Positions 44,280 through 52,651 of a stretch of 64,000 nt of DNA are shown piece by piece. Location: positions 62,001 through 126,000 of the forward strand of contig CADBKO010000001.1 in NCBI GenBank assembly GCA_902795345.1, read 5' to 3'. A program made the translations under genes and the position numbers. The notes beneath the pieces were generated by a model, which saw only the letters and a list, made by a program, of their open reading frames with translations, was not told the DNA's origin and searched no databases. This stretch comes from Oscillospiraceae bacterium (GTDB taxonomy: Bacteria; Bacillota; Clostridia; Oscillospirales; Oscillospiraceae). Position 1 is the stretch's first letter. Every line of letters begins with the position of its first letter.

Positions 44280-45245
44280 ATGGAAGAAATCAAGGTCTCT
44301 TTTGTCATCCCCTGCTATCGCTCGGAAAACACGGTGCTTTCCGTGGTGGAGGAGATCGAGGAAACCATGTGCGGGCACGGCACGGACGCCTTTGAGATCA
44401 TCCTTGTGAACGACGGTTCGCCGGACGGCGTCTGGCAAGTCATCTGCCGCCGCGCAAGAGAAGACGGACATGTGACTGGCGTCAACCTCGCCAAGAATTT
44501 CGGTCAGCACTGCGCCCTCATGGCGGGGTATCATCGGGCCCGGGGAAGCTATATCGTCTCTCTGGACGACGATGGGCAGACCCCGACGGACCGGGTGTTC
44601 GAGCTGCTGGAAGCGCTGGACCGGGGTTATGATGTGGCCTTTGCCTCCTATGAGGAGCAGCACCGGAATTGGATGCGCCGCTGGGGCTCGGACTTTGCCC
44701 AGAGGATGACCCATTACATGCTGGATGTAACAGAGGACTTTCCCAAGGGCAGTAGCTTCTTTGCCATGAAGCGCTTCATCCGGGATGAGATCATCCGCTA
44801 TGAGCACCCCTATCCCTATATCGCCGGGCTGCTCTTCCGCGCCACACGGAACATGACCATGATTCCCATGCACCACCGGAACCGCCTTAGCGGCGGATCG
44901 GGCTATTCCCTGAAGAAACTTTTCTCCCTCTGGATGAACGGGTTTACGGCCTTTTCCGTCAAGCCCCTGGAGTTGGGAGCCCTGATCGGATTTCTTTTCG
45001 CCGTTTTCGGATTTCTTTTCGCCCTGTTCGTCATCATCCGCAAGATCCTTCAGCCGGAAATCCAGGCAGGCTGGAGCTCCACCCTTTCGGCCATCATGAT
45101 CGTGGGTGGCATCATCATGATTCTCCTGGGCCTGATCGGCGAATACGTGGGGCGCATTTACATCTGCCTGAATAAATCCCCCCAGTTCGTGGTGAAGGAA
45201 ATCGCGGAAAAAACTCAGGAGGTTCAGGATGGCACCATTTTATAA
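44280..45245 (+). CDS. Family 2 glycosyltransferase, ArnC/DPM type
   Basis: A 321-residue membrane enzyme that loads a sugar onto polyprenyl phosphate. The GT-A domain shows VSFVIPCYRSENTVLSVVEE, ILVNDGSPDGVW, NLAKNFGQHCALMAGYHRA and the metal site SLDDDGQTP. Two C-terminal helices follow (LELGALIGFLFAVFGFLFAL; IMIVGGIIMILLGLIGEYVG). This is the ArnC architecture, and an ArnE/ArnF-like flippase pair lies at 51.0-51.7 kb. It starts 14 bases after the aminotransferase stop, with GGGGGAAGG upstream. The sugar donor is probably the amino sugar of this cluster. Confidence 0.92.
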   Translation: MEEIKVSFVIPCYRSENTVLSVVEEIEETMCGHGTDAFEIILVNDGSPDGVWQVICRRAREDGHVTGVNLAKNFGQHCALMAGYHRARGSYIVSLDDDGQTPTDRVFELLEALDRGYDVAFASYEEQHRNWMRRWGSDFAQRMTHYMLDVTEDFPKGSSFFAMKRFIRDEIIRYEHPYPYIAGLLFRATRNMTMIPMHHRNRLSGGSGYSLKKLFSLWMNGFTAFSVKPLELGALIGFLFAVFGFLFALFVIIRKILQPEIQAGWSSTLSAIMIVGGIIMILLGLIGEYVGRIYICLNKSPQFVVKEIAEKTQEVQDGTIL

Positions 45246-46347
45246 AATGATCCGCTACTGCGAGAATGAAAGAATCAAAAAGCTCTCCCTGCTCCTTAAT
45301 ACTGACCGCAACATCGGTTTATTCGGTGCGGGTGGGTACGCAACCACGCTGATTGATGAACTGAGAAGCTGGGGCGGCATACAGCCGGATTTCTGTGTCG
45401 TCGATGATTGCTATTATTTGCCTGATAAACAATGTAACGGCGTGAAGGTCATTTCTATCAGAGAATGTAATGCGGTACAGCAAAATTCCATTGTATTGAC
45501 CGGATTTGGCATGACCTATCAAAACGAAAAGAGCGAATTGGAGCGTCTACGAGCTTTGCTGGATTCGTCCATCGATCTGATTGATTTTGAAGACCAGTAC
45601 ATCGCATATTTTTATAATCTGGACTACCCGTTTGTAATCAAAAATGCCGATATGTTCCAACAGCTTTATGAAATGTTGGAGGAAGACTCCAGACCACTGC
45701 TGATCGATTATGTAAACGGCAGAATCTCAGGTATTTTACATAAAATGAGCGCATACGCAGGTGTGAATCCGGGAGATTATCGTTGGGAGCTTCTCAGACA
45801 TCGTATTAGTGATGGGGCGATCATTGACTGTGGAGCATTTGACGGCAATAGTTCTCTGCAATTCAATAAATTCCTAAACGGAAGGAATCATATACTTGCT
45901 CTAGAATGTAATCGGGACAATTTCGCTCTACTGTGTAAAAACATCCGGCAAGCGCCGAATATCACCCCAATTCCCAAAGGGGTTTGGAATTACTCCACCT
46001 TGCTGAACCTTCAAGGAGAAGGAGAGACAGCTAACTTGGGTGATCTTCAGGAAGACGCGTCCACCGATGTAATCGAAGTCGTAGCAATTGACGATTTGCG
46101 TGTTGGCAAAGTTGATGCGATTATCATGGACGTGGAAGGGGCAGAATTAGCAGCTCTTCATGGAGCCAGAAAGACCATCGAAGCGTACTGCCCAGCACTT
46201 GCAATCCGTCTGTACCATAAGGCGGAGGATTTTATAGAAATACCTCGTTTTCTTCGAAGCATGGACTCTTTTCAGCGCTATCGATATTACTTGCGCTATG
46301 ATTGCAAGAACAGAGGTGCTGCGGATTTCACACTATACGCAGTCTAG
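45229..46347 (+). CDS. FkbM-family methyltransferase
   Basis: A 372-residue protein. The N-terminal part contains a Rossmann-like GLFGAGGYATTLIDELRS. The C-terminal FkbM domain binds SAM (AIIDCGAFDGNSSLQF) and has DAIIMDVEGAELAALHGARK and CPALAIRLYHKAEDF, typical of sugar O-methyltransferases in capsule and glycopeptide clusters. Its base composition is visibly more AT-rich than that of its neighbours on both sides, which suggests separate acquisition. It overlaps the glycosyltransferase gene by 17 bases. Confidence 0.88.
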   Translation: MAPFYKMIRYCENERIKKLSLLLNTDRNIGLFGAGGYATTLIDELRSWGGIQPDFCVVDDCYYLPDKQCNGVKVISIRECNAVQQNSIVLTGFGMTYQNEKSELERLRALLDSSIDLIDFEDQYIAYFYNLDYPFVIKNADMFQQLYEMLEEDSRPLLIDYVNGRISGILHKMSAYAGVNPGDYRWELLRHRISDGAIIDCGAFDGNSSLQFNKFLNGRNHILALECNRDNFALLCKNIRQAPNITPIPKGVWNYSTLLNLQGEGETANLGDLQEDASTDVIEVVAIDDLRVGKVDAIIMDVEGAELAALHGARKTIEAYCPALAIRLYHKAEDFIEIPRFLRSMDSFQRYRYYLRYDCKNRGAADFTLYAV

Positions 46348-46412
46348 GTTGGCCATCATCCCCGTTAATAGAAGAACGCCCCAACCATACTGATGAAAAG
46401 GGGGGAACGTGC

Positions 46413-47288
46413 TTGAATATTCTGGTCATCGGCGGCACCCGCTATTTCGGTCTCCCCATGGTGGAAAAGCTGCTTCGCCGGGGGGATCGGGTGACTATTG
46501 CCACCAGAGGGCTTGCGCCTGACCCCTTCGGCGCGCGGGTGGAGCGACTGAAACTGGACCTGACGGAGGAAGAAAGCGTGCGGAGCGCCCTTCGCGACAA
46601 AGAATACGACGTGGTCATCGACAAGATGGGGTATTGCTCCAACGAGATAAAATGGATGCTGGAAAGCCTGCGCTGCCGCCGGTTCATCCACATGTCCACC
46701 GCCGGGGTCTACCGGCTGGACCATTTCGGCATCCGGGAAGAGGAATTCGATGGTTCCCGGGGAGAACTTGTCTGGTGCGGACGCCGGGAGCTCAGCTACG
46801 ACGATGTGAAGCGAAACGCGGAACGCGCCTTGTGCCAGGTTTATAAAGATGTGAGCTGGGCTTCTCTGCGGGTCCCCTTCGTCCTGGGGGAGAACGACTA
46901 TACCCGGCGGCTTCGCTTCTACGCGGAGCACGTGCGGGAGGGAAAGCCGATGAACGTCGACAATCTGAACGCCCGCTTCTGCGTGGCGGAAAGGGACGAG
47001 GTCAGCGACCTGCTGATTCTCCTCGCTGACGGAGATTACCGGGGGGCGCTGAACGGCTGTTCCGACGGGGTGATCTCGATCGCGGAGATCCTCGCCTATC
47101 TGGAGGAAAGGACCGGCAAGCGCGCCGTGCTGACGGAGGAGGGGGAAAGCGCGCCTTATAACGGGACGAAGGACAACAGTCTCTGCACGGATCGGGCAAA
47201 GGCCCTAGGCTTACGTTTCCGGGAGGTGCACGAATGGATCTTCCAGCTGCTGGACCGCTATCTTGCCGGGGGGAGCGAAGAACGATGA
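46413..47288 (+). CDS. NAD-dependent epimerase/dehydratase (SDR family)
   Basis: A 291-residue extended short-chain dehydrogenase-like protein. MNILVIGGTRYFGLPMVEKL is the nucleotide-binding start; CRRFIHMSTAGVY and LSYDDVKRNAERAL correspond to the catalytic region. In the latter the usual Y-x3-K reads Y-x3-K within ELSYDDVKRN, so catalysis is plausible. The TTG at 46413 is chosen because a run of G (AAGGGGGG) lies at ribosome-site distance. It overlaps the cupin gene by four bases. Substrate unknown; probably a nucleotide sugar. Confidence 0.83.
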   Translation: MNILVIGGTRYFGLPMVEKLLRRGDRVTIATRGLAPDPFGARVERLKLDLTEEESVRSALRDKEYDVVIDKMGYCSNEIKWMLESLRCRRFIHMSTAGVYRLDHFGIREEEFDGSRGELVWCGRRELSYDDVKRNAERALCQVYKDVSWASLRVPFVLGENDYTRRLRFYAEHVREGKPMNVDNLNARFCVAERDEVSDLLILLADGDYRGALNGCSDGVISIAEILAYLEERTGKRAVLTEEGESAPYNGTKDNSLCTDRAKALGLRFREVHEWIFQLLDRYLAGGSEER

Positions 47289-47812
47289 AGGATGAAACGC
47301 TGCTGGACCGGTATCTCGCGGATTCTCTCCGTCTGCTTCGGCAGGCGGCCATTGTGTTGCCCCGGCAGGCAACTGCCAGCATCTATCACCATGAAGGAGC
47401 CGCAAAGGTCTATCAGACCGGCGCGCTCTTCATCAAGGTCGTGGACCGGGATTACTGCAAAAGTTATGTGGTGATGCAGGAACACCAGCGCTATCCCGAC
47501 CACTACCACAGGATCAAGACAGAATCCATGTATGTGCTCTACGGAGAACTGACCGTGACCCTGGACGGCAAGGAGCACCGCCTTGGCCCCGGTGAGATCA
47601 TCCACATCGACCGGGGACAGGACCACGCCTTTTACACGGAAAAGGGCACGGTCTTTGAGGAGATATCCACAACCTATGTTCCCAACGACTCCGTTTATCT
47701 GGACGAAACCATCCGCAAAGCGCCTTATTCAGTGCGGCGCAGTTTGCTGAACGAAACACAATGGGAGGAGCTGTTAAGGCATGCTGAAGGTGAAAGCGTT
47801 TTCCGTCTATGA
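47285..47812 (+). CDS. Metal-binding cupin, possibly a sugar isomerase
   Basis: A 175-residue single cupin. The metal-binding first motif is PDHYHRIKTESMYVLYGEL, with two histidines and the glutamate. PGEIIHIDRGQDHAF is the second motif with its histidine. The N-terminal helix and overall form resemble cupins next to sialic-acid-like sugar genes and the D-lyxose isomerase group. It sits directly before kdsA and no arabinose-5-phosphate isomerase (KdsD) is present in the cluster, so a role in supplying the KdsA substrate is a testable guess, not an assignment. Confidence 0.8.
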   Translation: MKDETLLDRYLADSLRLLRQAAIVLPRQATASIYHHEGAAKVYQTGALFIKVVDRDYCKSYVVMQEHQRYPDHYHRIKTESMYVLYGELTVTLDGKEHRLGPGEIIHIDRGQDHAFYTEKGTVFEEISTTYVPNDSVYLDETIRKAPYSVRRSLLNETQWEELLRHAEGESVFRL

Positions 47813-48620
47813 CGACGGTTCCTTCGTGATCGGAGGAGACAGGATGACCCTGATCGCCGGTCCCTGCTCCATCGAGAGCAGGGAAATGTGCGACGAGGTT
47901 GCCGGGCGGATCAGCGAGGTCTGCCACAGGCTGGAGATTCAATATGTGTTCAAGGGCTCCTTCGACAAGGCCAACCGCTCCAATCTCCACGCGGGGCGGG
48001 GCGTCGGGATGGAGAAGGGGCTGACGATCCTCGGGGATATCCGGGAAAAATACCACATGCCCGTGACCACGGACGTTCACGAGACGTGGCAGTGCAAAGA
48101 GACTGCGGAGGTCTGCGACATCCTGCAGATTCCCGCTTATCTCTGCCGCCAGACAGACCTGATCCTCGCCTCCGCGGAGACCGGACGGGCGGTGAATGTG
48201 AAGAAGGGGCAGTTCATGGCCCCCTGGAACATGGACAACGTCATCGACAAAATCCGCTCCTGCGGCAATGAGAAGATCATCCTCTGCGAGCGGGGCACCA
48301 CCTTCGGCTACAACAGGCTGGTGGTGGACATGCAGGGGCTGCTGGACATGCGAAAGCTAGGCTATCCCGTGATCCTAGATGCCACCCATTCCGTGCAGCA
48401 GCCGGGCAGCGGCAAGGAATTCACCTCCGGCAACCGGGAATTCGCGCCTTACATGATGAACGCGGGCCTAGCAGTGGGGGTGGACGGCATCTTCGCCGAG
48501 GTGCATCCCGATCCGGATCACGCGGTATCCGACGGACCCAGTCAGATCCACCTGGACGATATCGAGGCCATTCTGGAGCGCGCGAAGAAATACGACGAAC
48601 TGACCAGGAGCCTGCCATGA
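47781..48620 (+). CDS. kdsA: 3-deoxy-8-phosphooctulonate synthase (KdsA-like)
   Basis: Condenses phosphoenolpyruvate with a pentose phosphate to a 3-deoxy-octulosonate phosphate. The 279-residue barrel shows MTLIAGPCSIESREM, YVFKGSFDKANRSNLHAGRG and TTDVHETWQCKE. IPAYLCRQTDLILASAETGR, NVKKGQFMAPWNM and LDATHSVQQPGS follow in the order seen in KdsA rather than in sialic acid synthases. Kdo is a Gram-negative lipopolysaccharide sugar, so finding this enzyme beside a cytidylyltransferase and a KdsC-like phosphatase in a Gram-positive-type genome is unusual. It overlaps the cupin gene by 32 bases. Confidence 0.92.
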   Translation: MLKVKAFSVYDDGSFVIGGDRMTLIAGPCSIESREMCDEVAGRISEVCHRLEIQYVFKGSFDKANRSNLHAGRGVGMEKGLTILGDIREKYHMPVTTDVHETWQCKETAEVCDILQIPAYLCRQTDLILASAETGRAVNVKKGQFMAPWNMDNVIDKIRSCGNEKIILCERGTTFGYNRLVVDMQGLLDMRKLGYPVILDATHSVQQPGSGKEFTSGNREFAPYMMNAGLAVGVDGIFAEVHPDPDHAVSDGPSQIHLDDIEAILERAKKYDELTRSLP

Positions 48621-49282
48621 AAGCTGTCATTTTGGGAAAGGCCAACTCCCGGCGCATCCCCTTCAAAAACTACAAGCCCTTCTACGGGCAGCAAAGCCTG
48701 ACGGACATCCTTATCGAAAAGCTGGTGCGGGTGTTGGACCGGAAGAATATCTTCCTCAGCTGCGAGAACCCCGATTTCCGCAGCACAGCTGAGAAATGGG
48801 GCGTTCAGTTCATTCACCGGGACGTGAAATATACCCTGCTGGAGACGAACACCGTGGACGTAGTCCGGGGCGTATGCCGGGATGTGCCCGGCGAGGACGA
48901 CATCCTCTATTGCTCCTGCATGGACCCGCTGTTCGACGATTACGAGACCATGTTCCAGGTGTGGGAGGAGGAGCGGCAGCGGCATGACTCCCTCAATGTG
49001 GTCTATCCCACGAAGAACTATTTCCTGGACCAGAACCATGCGCCTATCGGTTTTGGCTTCGGCCACTGGCACAAGTATTCCCAGTTCATTCCCCCCGTGT
49101 ATCAGATCAGCTGGGCCAACGAGATCCTGACCAGGGAATGTATCGAGCACTGCGGGTATATGGTGGGAGAAAACCCCTATTGGTTCGACGCCTATAACCC
49201 CACGGTGGACATCGACACAGAGAAGGACTGGGAGCTGGCGCAGGTCATCTACGCCCACTACAAGGAGAAAAATGAAGCATAG
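48617..49282 (+). CDS. Cytidylyltransferase for a 3-deoxy sugar acid (NeuA/KdsB-like)
   Basis: A 221-residue nucleotidyltransferase that would activate the sugar acid as its CMP derivative. The N-terminal nucleotide loop KANSRRIPFKNYKPFYG corresponds to the NeuA pattern KxxSxRIPxKN. DILYCSCMDPLFDDYETMF provides the metal aspartates, and the C-terminal NPTVDIDTEKDWELAQVIY matches the NeuA end DIDTxxD. It begins four bases inside the kdsA stop and is followed by the phosphatase. The true substrate (Kdo-like or nonulosonate) is inferred from position. Confidence 0.85.
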   Translation: MKAVILGKANSRRIPFKNYKPFYGQQSLTDILIEKLVRVLDRKNIFLSCENPDFRSTAEKWGVQFIHRDVKYTLLETNTVDVVRGVCRDVPGEDDILYCSCMDPLFDDYETMFQVWEEERQRHDSLNVVYPTKNYFLDQNHAPIGFGFGHWHKYSQFIPPVYQISWANEILTRECIEHCGYMVGENPYWFDAYNPTVDIDTEKDWELAQVIYAHYKEKNEA

Positions 49283-49781
49283 GATCAAAGCGCTGGCGAT
49301 GGATGTGGACGGTACCCTGACGGACGGAAGCATCTATATCTCACCGCAGGGGGAAGCCATGAAGCGTTTCTATGTGCGGGACGGACAGGCCATCCGCTTC
49401 TTCCTGCCGGAGATGCGCATCATCCCCATCATCATCACGGGGCGCACTTCGGAGATCGTTGCGCTGCGTTGCGAGGAACTGGGCATCTGCCATCTGGTGC
49501 AGGGTAGCACCGACAAATGGCAGGCCCTGAGAGACATCCTCGCCGGGCTAGACATCTCCCCGGAGGAGACCGCCTATATTGGGGACGACGTGAACGACCT
49601 TGAGTGCATGGTCCAAGTGGGTGTTTGTGCCTGCCCCGGTGATGCAGACAGGGCTGTGCTAGCGCAGGCCAATTATGTGACAGAGGCCTGCGGCGGCCAA
49701 GGCGCCGTCCGGGAATTTATAGAATGGCTGAGGAAACGGAATGAAGAAGAAAATCCTGATTCTGAACGGGACAATCAGTGA
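49272..49781 (+). CDS. KdsC-like HAD phosphatase
   Basis: A 169-residue capless HAD phosphatase that would remove the 8-phosphate from Kdo 8-phosphate. IKALAMDVDGTLTDGSIYIS carries the nucleophile aspartate and the KdsC-type DGTLTDG. IIITGRTSEIVALRCEELGI, QGSTDKWQALRDIL and YIGDDVNDLECMVQVGVCAC complete the motifs. KdsC and the sialic acid 9-phosphatases are close; placement after kdsA favours KdsC. Overlaps its neighbours on both sides by about 11 and 41 bases. Confidence 0.9.
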   Translation: MKHRIKALAMDVDGTLTDGSIYISPQGEAMKRFYVRDGQAIRFFLPEMRIIPIIITGRTSEIVALRCEELGICHLVQGSTDKWQALRDILAGLDISPEETAYIGDDVNDLECMVQVGVCACPGDADRAVLAQANYVTEACGGQGAVREFIEWLRKRNEEENPDSERDNQ

Positions 49782-50928
49782 GATACCCATCATCCGAAAA
49801 GCACGGGAAATGAGCTTTTATGTAGTGACAACAGGCAATATGCCAGAGCTTCCTGGACACGGGGAGGCCGACGAATACATCTGCGAGGATTATTCCAACG
49901 GCCCCGCAATCTTGGAACTGGTCAAAAAGAACGGTATAGAGGGCATCGTCAGTTGCGCCAACGATTTCGGAGTTATCACCTGCGCCTACGTGGCGGAGAA
50001 GATGGGCTGGAAGGGCCACGACAGCTATGAAAATGCTCTGCTCATGCACCGGAAGGATGGGTTCCGCCGATATTTCACCCAAAAGGGCTTCCCCATCCCG
50101 GCGTCCGAAACCTTCACAGACCTACCTTCTGCGGAGGCCTACTGCCGAGCCTGCCGCTATCCCGTGATGATCAAGGCGGACGACCTCACCGGCGGAAAAG
50201 GCATCCAAAAGGCGGTGGATCCCGCTCAAGCATTAGCTGCGCTGGAGAATGCATTTGACCTCTCCCGTGATAAGAAAGTGCTGGTGCAGGAATTCCTGGA
50301 GGGTGTGCAGCAGTCCATTGTGGTCTTCCTCATGGACCGGAGAATCGCCGTCACCTCCTGCAGCAACATTTACTGCATGCGAAATCCCTATCTGGTGCAG
50401 GCGGAGACCTATCCAGCCACGGACTTCAGCTTGGTGGAAGGAACGTTGAAAGGCATGATCGAAACCATGGCGGAGGACCTGCAGCTGGTGGATGGTATTT
50501 TCTCATTTCAGTACATCGTGCGTGACGGAGTTCCCTACGTCATCGACATGATGCGCCGCTGCTTCGGCAACGAGACCCTGCTCCTGGCGGATATGCGTAC
50601 AGGCTTCCCATGGGAAGAAGCTTATATCCGAGCGGCCTTGGATATGGGCTATGACAGCCTGACCTGGAAAAAGCAGATCTATCGCTACTGCGGCCACTAC
50701 GGCGTCATGGCGGACCGGAACGGCATTCTGGAAAGCTGGTCCTTGCCGGAGGATATCGAGGGACGGCTGTTCAAAAAGACCGTCAACCTGGAAAACGGAT
50801 CAGTGATCCGTAACTATCTGACGGAGAAGATTGCTCACATTTACTTCCACTATGACGACTGGGAAACTATGAACCGGGAAATTGCGGAATACAACGACCG
50901 AATCATAGTGAGCGTAAGAGATCAATAG
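49741..50928 (+). CDS. ATP-grasp ligase-like protein
   Basis: A 395-residue member of the ATP-grasp superfamily. The N-terminal domain starts KKILILNGTISEIPIIRKA. The nucleotide site has YPVMIKADDLTGGKGIQKAV and KVLVQEFLEGVQQS, and the metal-binding end is YVIDMMRRCFGNETLL. Such enzymes form amide or ester bonds by acyl phosphates. In polysaccharide clusters they can attach amino acids or other groups to amino sugars, a reasonable role given the 4-amino sugar genes here, but the substrate is unknown. The ATG overlaps the kdsC-like gene. Confidence 0.85.
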   Translation: MKKKILILNGTISEIPIIRKAREMSFYVVTTGNMPELPGHGEADEYICEDYSNGPAILELVKKNGIEGIVSCANDFGVITCAYVAEKMGWKGHDSYENALLMHRKDGFRRYFTQKGFPIPASETFTDLPSAEAYCRACRYPVMIKADDLTGGKGIQKAVDPAQALAALENAFDLSRDKKVLVQEFLEGVQQSIVVFLMDRRIAVTSCSNIYCMRNPYLVQAETYPATDFSLVEGTLKGMIETMAEDLQLVDGIFSFQYIVRDGVPYVIDMMRRCFGNETLLLADMRTGFPWEEAYIRAALDMGYDSLTWKKQIYRYCGHYGVMADRNGILESWSLPEDIEGRLFKKTVNLENGSVIRNYLTEKIAHIYFHYDDWETMNREIAEYNDRIIVSVRDQ

Positions 50929-51014
50929 GTGGAATGGAAGAAAAGCGGTGTAAAGCATAGATATGCCTGCCAATCAGAGAAGAACCACGGACTCGTCGGA
51001 AAACCTAATATGAT

Positions 51015-51374
51015 ATGAACAAAAACCTTAAGATATTCTTGTTGCTCCATCTGCTTTTGATGGTTTACTCCACCAGCGGCATTTTCAGTAAGCTGGCTTC
51101 AGGGAAGGCTTTTCTCAGCTGGCCCTTCCTGCTCCTGTATGGCTGCGTGATTCTTCTGCTGGGGATTTATGCCCTGGGCTGGCAGCAGGTACTCAAGCGC
51201 ATCCATCTATCGGTGGCCTACGCGAACAAGGCGGTCTCCGTGGTATGGGGCTGCGTTTGGGGCGTATTGATTTTTCACGAGCATCTGAGTCTGGGCAAGG
51301 TGATCGGCGGACTCATGGTCCTTGGTGGCATCGCCCTCTATGGCTGGGCGGACGGAAGGGCGACGAAGGAATGA
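51015..51374 (+). CDS. Small membrane transporter half, ArnE/ArnF or SMR-like (first)
   Basis: A 119-residue four-helix protein of the EamA/SMR superfamily (IFLLLHLLLMVYSTSGIFSK; FLLLYGCVILLLGIYALGW; AYANKAVSVVWGCVWGVLIF; VIGGLMVLGGIALYGWAD). The conserved small-residue pattern and the fused role with the next gene point to an ArnE/ArnF-type undecaprenyl-phosphate sugar flippase rather than a drug pump. It overlaps the second half by four bases, as flippase pairs do. Confidence 0.82.
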   Translation: MNKNLKIFLLLHLLLMVYSTSGIFSKLASGKAFLSWPFLLLYGCVILLLGIYALGWQQVLKRIHLSVAYANKAVSVVWGCVWGVLIFHEHLSLGKVIGGLMVLGGIALYGWADGRATKE

Positions 51375-51724
51375 ACCGGCAACTGCTGGCCTATGCAGCC
51401 CTGATGCTGGCGGGCACCTTCATCAGCTCCGTTGCCCAGGTACTCCTGAAAAAGGCCTCCCAGAGGGAATACGGCTCCTTCTGGAAGGAATATCTGAATC
51501 TGCGGGTCATCGTCGCTTACGGGATCTTTTTTGTCGCCAGCCTTCTGGCGATTTTTGCCTACCGGGTCGTTCCCCTCTCCATGGGGCCGATCCTGGAGGC
51601 CACAGGGTATATTTACGTCACCATTTTCAGCGTGCTCATCTTTCGGGAAAAGCTCACGCCGCAGAAGATTCTGGCGCTGGGGCTGATCCTTGCCGGGATC
51701 GCCGTCTATGCGCTGCTGGGATAA
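51371..51724 (+). CDS. Small membrane transporter half, ArnE/ArnF or SMR-like (second)
   Basis: A 117-residue four-helix partner (LLAYAALMLAGTFISSVAQV; IVAYGIFFVASLLAIFAYRV; SMGPILEATGYIYVTIFSVL; ILALGLILAGIAVYALLG). VAQVLLKKASQ after helix 1 and REKLTPQKILALG before helix 4 match the EamA-type halves of ArnF. With the ArnC-like transferase at 44.3 kb the pair would make and flip a polyprenyl-phosphate sugar to the outer face for use by a GT-C enzyme such as YfhO. The chain of roles is inference. Confidence 0.82.
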   Translation: MNRQLLAYAALMLAGTFISSVAQVLLKKASQREYGSFWKEYLNLRVIVAYGIFFVASLLAIFAYRVVPLSMGPILEATGYIYVTIFSVLIFREKLTPQKILALGLILAGIAVYALLG

Positions 51725-51739
51725 AGGAGCAAGGCAAAG

Positions 51740-52651
51740 TTGAAAGGAATCGTTCTCGCGGGCGGCTCCGGGACAAGGCTGTATCCACTGACCATGGTCA
51801 CCTCGAAGCAGTTGCTGCCGGTCTATGACAAGCCCATGATCTATTATTCCCTCTCTACCCTCATGCTGGCGGGCATTCGGGATATCCTCATCATTTCCAC
51901 CCCGGAGGATACGCCCCGCTTCGCGGCTCTTCTGGGGGAGGGAGAGCAGTTCGGCATCCGCCTGGGCTACGCTGTGCAGCCCCGGCCGGAAGGGTTGGCC
52001 CAGGCATTCCTCATCGGAGAAAGTTTCGTGGGCGACGACGCCTGCGCTATGGTGCTGGGGGATAACATCTTCTATGGCGAGGGTTTTTCAGGATACCTGA
52101 AGGATGCGGTGCTGGACGCGGAGGACGGTCAGGCAACTGTTTTCGGCTACTTCGTCAACGATCCGGAACGTTTCGGCGTGGTGGAATTCGACGAGGAAGG
52201 CAAGGTTTTGTCTGTGGAGGAAAAACCTGAGCATCCCCGTTCCAATTACGCCTTGACGGGTCTCTATTTTTACCCCAAGGGCGTATGCCGCATGGCGAAG
52301 GAGATCCGGCCTTCAGCAAGGGGAGAATTGGAGATCACCACCCTCAATGAGCTATATCTCAAGGAAAAACTTCTGAATGTGCGTATCCTAGGCCGCGGCT
52401 TTGCATGGATGGACGCAGGGACCATGGAGAGCTTATTGGATGCAGCAGATTTCGTTCGAATGATCGAATCCAGACAGGGAGTAGTTATCTCTGCCCCTGA
52501 AGAAGTGGCTTACCGGAACGGCTGGATCGGGAGAAATGAGTTGGTCAACGCCGCAGAAAGATATGGAAAATCCCTATATGGACAGCACTTAAAAACCGTA
52601 GCAGAGGGCAGGATTATCAGCCGGGTAAGCGAAAAGAGGCACATCAGATGA
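51740..52651 (+). CDS. rfbA: Glucose-1-phosphate thymidylyltransferase
   Basis: Makes dTDP-glucose from dTTP and glucose-1-phosphate. The 303-residue protein has the nucleotide loop [37 protein letters not shown], the metal aspartate in [28 protein letters not shown], and [18 protein letters not shown]. The TTG start at 51740 follows AAAGGAGC; no ATG is better placed. It overlaps rfbB by four bases. rfbC and rfbD, needed for rhamnose, are absent, so dTDP-glucose here goes to another deoxysugar. Confidence 0.95.
   Translation: MKGIVLAGGSGTRLYPLTMVTSKQLLPVYDKPMIYYSLSTLMLAGIRDILIISTPEDTPRFAALLGEGEQFGIRLGYAVQPRPEGLAQAFLIGESFVGDDACAMVLGDNIFYGEGFSGYLKDAVLDAEDGQATVFGYFVNDPERFGVVEFDEEGKVLSVEEKPEHPRSNYALTGLYFYPKGVCRMAKEIRPSARGELEITTLNELYLKEKLLNVRILGRGFAWMDAGTMESLLDAADFVRMIESRQGVVISAPEEVAYRNGWIGRNELVNAAERYGKSLYGQHLKTVAEGRIISRVSEKRHIR

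Noticed and set aside
47781..48620. Sialic acid (NeuB-type) synthase
   Set aside because: The blocks FKGSFDKANRS and the DVHE region follow KdsA, and there is no C-terminal antifreeze-like domain found in NeuB.
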